Source: Lactococcus garvieae | GTDB lineage: Bacteria > Bacillota > Bacilli > Lactobacillales > Streptococcaceae | Length of the DNA stretch: 64,000 nt | NCBI RefSeq assembly: GCF_016027715.1 | Contig: NZ_CP065691.1 | Location: 1,955,954-2,019,953 of the forward strand | Direction: 5' to 3' | Translations under genes and position numbers: made by a program | The notes under the pieces: model-generated | Database searches by the model: none | What the model saw: the letters and a program-made list of their open reading frames with translations, nothing else | What the model was told of the DNA's origin: nothing | Shown: positions 60,971 through 64,000 of the stretch, in pieces | Numbering within the stretch: position 1 is the first letter of the stretch | How the letters are laid out: every line of letters begins with the position of its first letter

Positions 60971-62401
60971 ATGAAAAATGAAAATCAAGTAAAGCGCAAT
61001 TTGAAGCAAAGACACATCACCATGATTGCGCTAGGTGGTACGATTGGGACCGGTTTGTTCCTCACTTCGGGAGCTACCATTAGTCAAGCTGGACCATTTG
61101 GGTCAGTCTTGGCCTATATTTTTGTGGGTATCATGGTTTACTTTGTAATGACTTCCCTTGGAGAGATGGCTACATATCTTCCTACTTCCGGTTCTTTTAC
61201 CGACTATGGTGCACGCTTTGTTGATCCAGCTTTTGGCTTTGCCTTGGGTTGGAATTATTGGATAAATGGTGCGATTACGATTGCTGTTGATTTAACAACA
61301 GCGGGCTTAATTTCTCAGTTTTGGTTTCCCCAGGTTCCTTCTTGGATTTTTTCAGGCATAGCTACTTTACTTATATTTGCTATAAATATTATGGCTGTTC
61401 GTGCTTTTGGCGAAACTGAGTATTGGTTATCGATTATTAAGTTAATTACCATTATTATCTTCCTTGCCGTGGGCGTTTTGACCATTATTGGTATTTTTGG
61501 CAATCATGTTGACGTTGTGGGAAATCTTACAGCAGGTAACTATGGTTTTACAGGTGGGGTTACTGGTTTTGTTGGGGTTTTACTCATCGCTGGCTTTTCT
61601 TTCCAAGGGACAGAACTACTTGGTGTAACAGCAGGGGAATCAGAAAACCCAGAAAAAAGTATTCCTAAAGCCATGAATTCAATATTTTGGCGTATCCTTC
61701 TTTTTTATATTTTTACAATTATTGTTATTGCAGCTATTATAAACTATCAAGATCCACGTCTTCTGAATCCCGATTCAACCGCTGTGATGAGTCCTTTCAC
61801 AATTGTTTTCAAAAATATTGGTTTAGCTGTTGCAGCAAGTATCATGAATGCAGTCATCTTAACTTCAGTTATTTCCTCAGCAAACTCTGTGATGTATGCT
61901 TCAACGCGCATTCTTTATTCACTTGGAAAAAAAGAAGGGGCGCCAAAGAAATTTGCAAGCATTGCACGAAATGGTATACCTGTGAACGCGTTACTTGCAA
62001 CAACTGCAGTATGTGTGGTGGCCTTTTTAACAGGAATCTTTGGCACACAAATCTACCTCTTGCTGGTTGACTTGTCAAGTTTGACAGGATTTATAGCATG
62101 GTTAGGCATATCTGTGAGTCACATTCGGTTCCGCCGTGCTTTTATCGCTCAAGGCGGTGATTTAAGTAACCTACCTTATCAAGCAAAATGGTTCCCTTTT
62201 GGGCCGATTATGTCTCTTATTATGACAGCTATGATTGTTATTAACTTAGACCCTGCGCTTCTTTTTAGTAGCCACTGGGGAGAAGGATTAGCAATGTATG
62301 CGGCAATTCCTATTTTCTTAGCTCTTTACTTGGGTTATAAGTGGAAATACAACACCAAGCTCGTCCCACTCAAAGCGGTAGATTTGAGCCGGGATAAATG
62401 A
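60971..62401 (+). CDS. hisP: Amino acid permease, probable histidine permease (HisP/LysQ-like)
   Basis: A 476-aa AAT-family carrier of about 12 spans. It starts with LKQRHITMIALGGTIGTGLFLTSGATISQAGP and has FSFQGTELLGVTAGESENPEKSIPKAMNSIFWRI, typical of the LysP-related subgroup. In Lactococcus lactis a LysP homologue (LysQ) was shown to be a histidine carrier and renamed HisP. The His-rich leader peptide and terminator directly upstream independently indicate histidine as substrate. The ribosome binding site is weak. Confidence 0.85.
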   Translation: MKNENQVKRNLKQRHITMIALGGTIGTGLFLTSGATISQAGPFGSVLAYIFVGIMVYFVMTSLGEMATYLPTSGSFTDYGARFVDPAFGFALGWNYWINGAITIAVDLTTAGLISQFWFPQVPSWIFSGIATLLIFAINIMAVRAFGETEYWLSIIKLITIIIFLAVGVLTIIGIFGNHVDVVGNLTAGNYGFTGGVTGFVGVLLIAGFSFQGTELLGVTAGESENPEKSIPKAMNSIFWRILLFYIFTIIVIAAIINYQDPRLLNPDSTAVMSPFTIVFKNIGLAVAASIMNAVILTSVISSANSVMYASTRILYSLGKKEGAPKKFASIARNGIPVNALLATTAVCVVAFLTGIFGTQIYLLLVDLSSLTGFIAWLGISVSHIRFRRAFIAQGGDLSNLPYQAKWFPFGPIMSLIMTAMIVINLDPALLFSSHWGEGLAMYAAIPIFLALYLGYKWKYNTKLVPLKAVDLSRDK

Positions 62402-62407
62402 TAAAAT
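62399..62407 (+). promoter_or_regulatory. Possible extended -10, 6 nt before the solute-binding protein ATG
   Basis: TGA-TAAAAT overlapping the hisP stop, without a -35. It may be chance, as the gene can also be read from the hisP transcript. Confidence 0.35.
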
Positions 62408-62413
62408 GAAAGC

Positions 62414-63217
62414 ATGAAGAACATTAAATTTCTCTTTTTGCCTTTTCTGCTTATCTTAGGTTTTCTAAGCTTATCAGCCTGTGGCCTCAACCAGAAAGAA
62501 AGCACATGGGATAGGATTAAAGACAGTAAAACCATTACTATTGGCTACGAGGCAGATTTTGCCCCTCTAACTTCATCTCAAAAAAATGAAAAACCAGTAG
62601 GGTTCAATGTCGCTCTTGCTGAGGCTGTTTTTAAAAACTATGATATTCAGATTAACTGGAAAGCTCTTGACTGGTCAGCCAAAGAAAAAGCACTTCAGGA
62701 GGGTAAAGTTGATTTGATATGGGGCCCATATACAGCTGATAAAACGCGTGAAAAAACGTTACTATTCAGTCAACCATATCTGCTCGCAAATGCTGTTTTA
62801 CTTGTCACCAAAGACTCAGATATCCACAATATTGGTGATATGCATAATATAGCTGTTGGTGGACAAAAAGCCTCAGCAGTTTATGATTTATTCAGTAATT
62901 ATCCTCATGTCTTAAAAAACATTGTAAAAGAGAATTTAATGGTACTGTATGATAAACCAAGTCAAGGGATATCTTCCTTAATGGCGGGAGAAATTCAAGC
63001 AATGCTTTTAGATCAAAAGTATGCCAAAACTTATTTGCAAGAGCACCAGCTTCAAGACAAGTTTAATATTCTTAACACGACCTATCCGCAGAAAGAATAT
63101 GTGGTAGCCGCGCGTAAAAAAGACAAAGAATTAATAAATAGAGTGAACAAAGGCTTAGAAGAAGTCCATCAGTCTGGCGAATTTAGTGAGCTATCTAGAC
63201 AGTGGTTTCAGCCTTAA
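62414..63217 (+). CDS. Orphan amino acid-binding lipoprotein (SBP_bac_3 family)
   Basis: A 267-aa solute-binding protein. The lipobox SACG puts the lipidated Cys at residue 23. TITIGYEADFAPL, GFNVALAEAVFKNYDIQINWKALDW, GKVDLIWGPYTADKTREKTLLFSQPYL and the C-terminal VAARKKDKELINRVNKGLEE are typical of polar-amino-acid ABC receptors. No permease or ATPase gene follows. It starts 12 nt after hisP, so it either feeds a distant ABC transporter or works beside the secondary carrier. Confidence 0.88.
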   Translation: MKNIKFLFLPFLLILGFLSLSACGLNQKESTWDRIKDSKTITIGYEADFAPLTSSQKNEKPVGFNVALAEAVFKNYDIQINWKALDWSAKEKALQEGKVDLIWGPYTADKTREKTLLFSQPYLLANAVLLVTKDSDIHNIGDMHNIAVGGQKASAVYDLFSNYPHVLKNIVKENLMVLYDKPSQGISSLMAGEIQAMLLDQKYAKTYLQEHQLQDKFNILNTTYPQKEYVVAARKKDKELINRVNKGLEEVHQSGEFSELSRQWFQP

Positions 63218-63227
63218 GATGATAAAA

Positions 63228-63255
63228 TAAAAAGAGCGAAAGCTCTTTTTATTTT
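63228..63255 (+). terminator. Terminator after the solute-binding protein gene
   Basis: AAAAAGAGC (63229-63237) pairs with GCTCTTTTT (63242-63250) around a GAAA loop. Confidence 0.88.
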
Positions 63256-63272
63256 ATGAAAGAGGAATAGAA

Positions 63273-63869
63273 ATGAAATTTATAGCAATTGTAGGTACCA
63301 ATGCCAGCTTTTCTTATAATCGAAAGTTGCTGTGGTACATGAAAAAACATTTTATAGACGAAGCAGAGATTGAAGTTATTGAAATAGCTGGACTGCCGTT
63401 GTTTTCAGAAGACAATATGGACTTGCCAGAGCGAATTTTAGAAATTGCAGAAGCGATAGAAGCTGCAGATGGATTGATTATCTCAACTCCGGAATATGAC
63501 CACGCGATTACGGCAGCTTTAAAATCTTTATTGGAATGGCTCTCATGGGGTGCCTTGCAGCCAGTGGTCAACACCCCTGTCATGATTGTTGGTGTTTCTT
63601 TGGGTAAACAAGGCACCGTTTTTGCGCAGGAAAACCTCCGACAAATCCTATCATCTCCTGGTTTGGAAGCTTTTGTTTTACCGGCGAATCAGTTTTTATT
63701 AAGCCATGCTGCAGAAGCTTTTGATGCTGCGGGAAACTTAGTGGATAGACAGACGATTTCTTGGTTGGAACATTGCTTTAGGAATTTCAGCCTTTATACT
63801 AACAATCTAAAACCCCTCCGCCAGCTTATCGAAACCGATGCGGACACTGGAGCTTCTGAAAATGAATGA
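63273..63869 (+). CDS. NAD(P)H-dependent FMN reductase family flavoprotein
   Basis: A 198-aa flavodoxin-fold protein. The FMN phosphate loop is VGTNASFSYNRKLL, and the family segment IISTPEYDHAITAALKSLLEWLSW is present. These enzymes reduce FMN, quinones or azo and nitro compounds. AGAGGAA precedes the ATG. It overlaps the next gene, an ApbE-like flavin transferase, so a shared flavin-redox role is inferred. Confidence 0.88.
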   Translation: MKFIAIVGTNASFSYNRKLLWYMKKHFIDEAEIEVIEIAGLPLFSEDNMDLPERILEIAEAIEAADGLIISTPEYDHAITAALKSLLEWLSWGALQPVVNTPVMIVGVSLGKQGTVFAQENLRQILSSPGLEAFVLPANQFLLSHAAEAFDAAGNLVDRQTISWLEHCFRNFSLYTNNLKPLRQLIETDADTGASENE

Positions 63870-64000
63870 TTTTATTTCCCGAAAATATCAGGGTCTTGGC
63901 ACAGTGATTGAACTAAGTGTGCTTAGGACTGATAAAGTAAAAGATGTGGAAAAGCTTGACCAAGCTTATGAAGAAATTAAAAAGTACGAGGACTTATTCA
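63862..64000 (+). CDS. ApbE-like FAD:protein FMN transferase, N-terminal part (cut by window edge)
   Basis: The 46 visible residues begin MNDFISRKYQGLGTVIEL and end in KKYEDLF. The GTVIEL strand and the YEDLF helix end are characteristic of the ApbE N-terminus. ApbE attaches FMN covalently to Ser/Thr of target proteins such as fumarate-reductase-like or electron-transfer subunits. The start overlaps the end of the FMN reductase gene by 8 nt. The catalytic region is outside the window. Confidence 0.75.
   Translation, partial: MNDFISRKYQGLGTVIELSVLRTDKVKDVEKLDQAYEEIKKYEDLF

Overview
The window reads as a low-GC Gram-positive chromosome and is almost certainly from a Lactococcus. The evidence is the dairy-coccus peptidase and transport set: a PepX of 765 aa, PepV, a 289-aa lactococcal-type aquaglyceroporin and an A-B-C-D-F peptide transporter. 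A CodY-like box, a cre-like box, a Met T-box and a histidine permease of the LysQ/HisP type fit the same host. I see no rRNA, tRNA, IS element, prophage or CRISPR array. Only two regions look accessory: a sortase-anchored vWA adhesin (4.1-9.1 kb) and a SipW/TasA-like surface-fibre cluster (40-50 kb).

Layout. 0-4 kb: the end of alanine dehydrogenase, a GNAT acetyltransferase, gltX and a zinc-free MDR oxidoreductase. 4.1-9.1 kb: a 1654-aa LPXTG adhesin with a vWA domain and stacked Cna_B/SpaA-type domains. 9.2-14 kb: pepX, a 67-aa orphan protein, a Crp/Fnr-type regulator and glpF. 13.9-18.4 kb: a T-box with a Met specifier, then metQ-metN-metI-pepV. 18.5-25.8 kb: an Xre regulator, a LysR regulator, gpmA, the PBP2B transpeptidase gene, a TDT carrier with a divergent LysR, and a lipase-like hydrolase. 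25.9-29.4 kb: recR-ddl, a CstR-like sensor and murF. 29.6-35.3 kb: the peptide ABC operon A-B-C-D-F, whose D ATPase gene carries an in-frame TGA inside its Walker A motif. 35.4-39.5 kb: a YuiD-like membrane protein, prfC and the DEAD-box helicase cshA. 40-49.9 kb: two SipW-type signal peptidases, three paralogous SipW-substrate proteins, a secreted PDZ-Lon-like protease and a 983-aa Cna_B protein. 50-53.3 kb: era, mutM and recA. 53.3-60.6 kb: an amino acid permease, ylbF-ylbG, a yjb-type block (SpxH-like, CYTH, relQ, nadK, rluD-like) and a membrane-anchored cyclophilin. 60.7-64 kb: a histidine permease behind a leader-peptide attenuator, an orphan solute-binding lipoprotein, an FMN reductase and the start of an ApbE-like protein.

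How the parts work together. Peptide and amino-acid supply dominates: PepX and PepV with the peptide transporter (CodY-like box), methionine uptake (T-box) and histidine uptake (ribosome-mediated attenuation). The 40-50 kb cluster looks like a self-contained secretion and assembly system. All four predicted exported proteins carry the same unusual signal-peptide motif, and each of the two dedicated Ser-His signal peptidases is followed directly by at least one of them. This cluster is the best candidate for an undescribed system.

The other strong findings are the histidine leader peptide in a Firmicute, the nonsense codon in oppD, and a recurring arrangement in which an extended -10 box lies 6-9 nt before an ATG with no Shine-Dalgarno, which suggests leaderless mRNAs.
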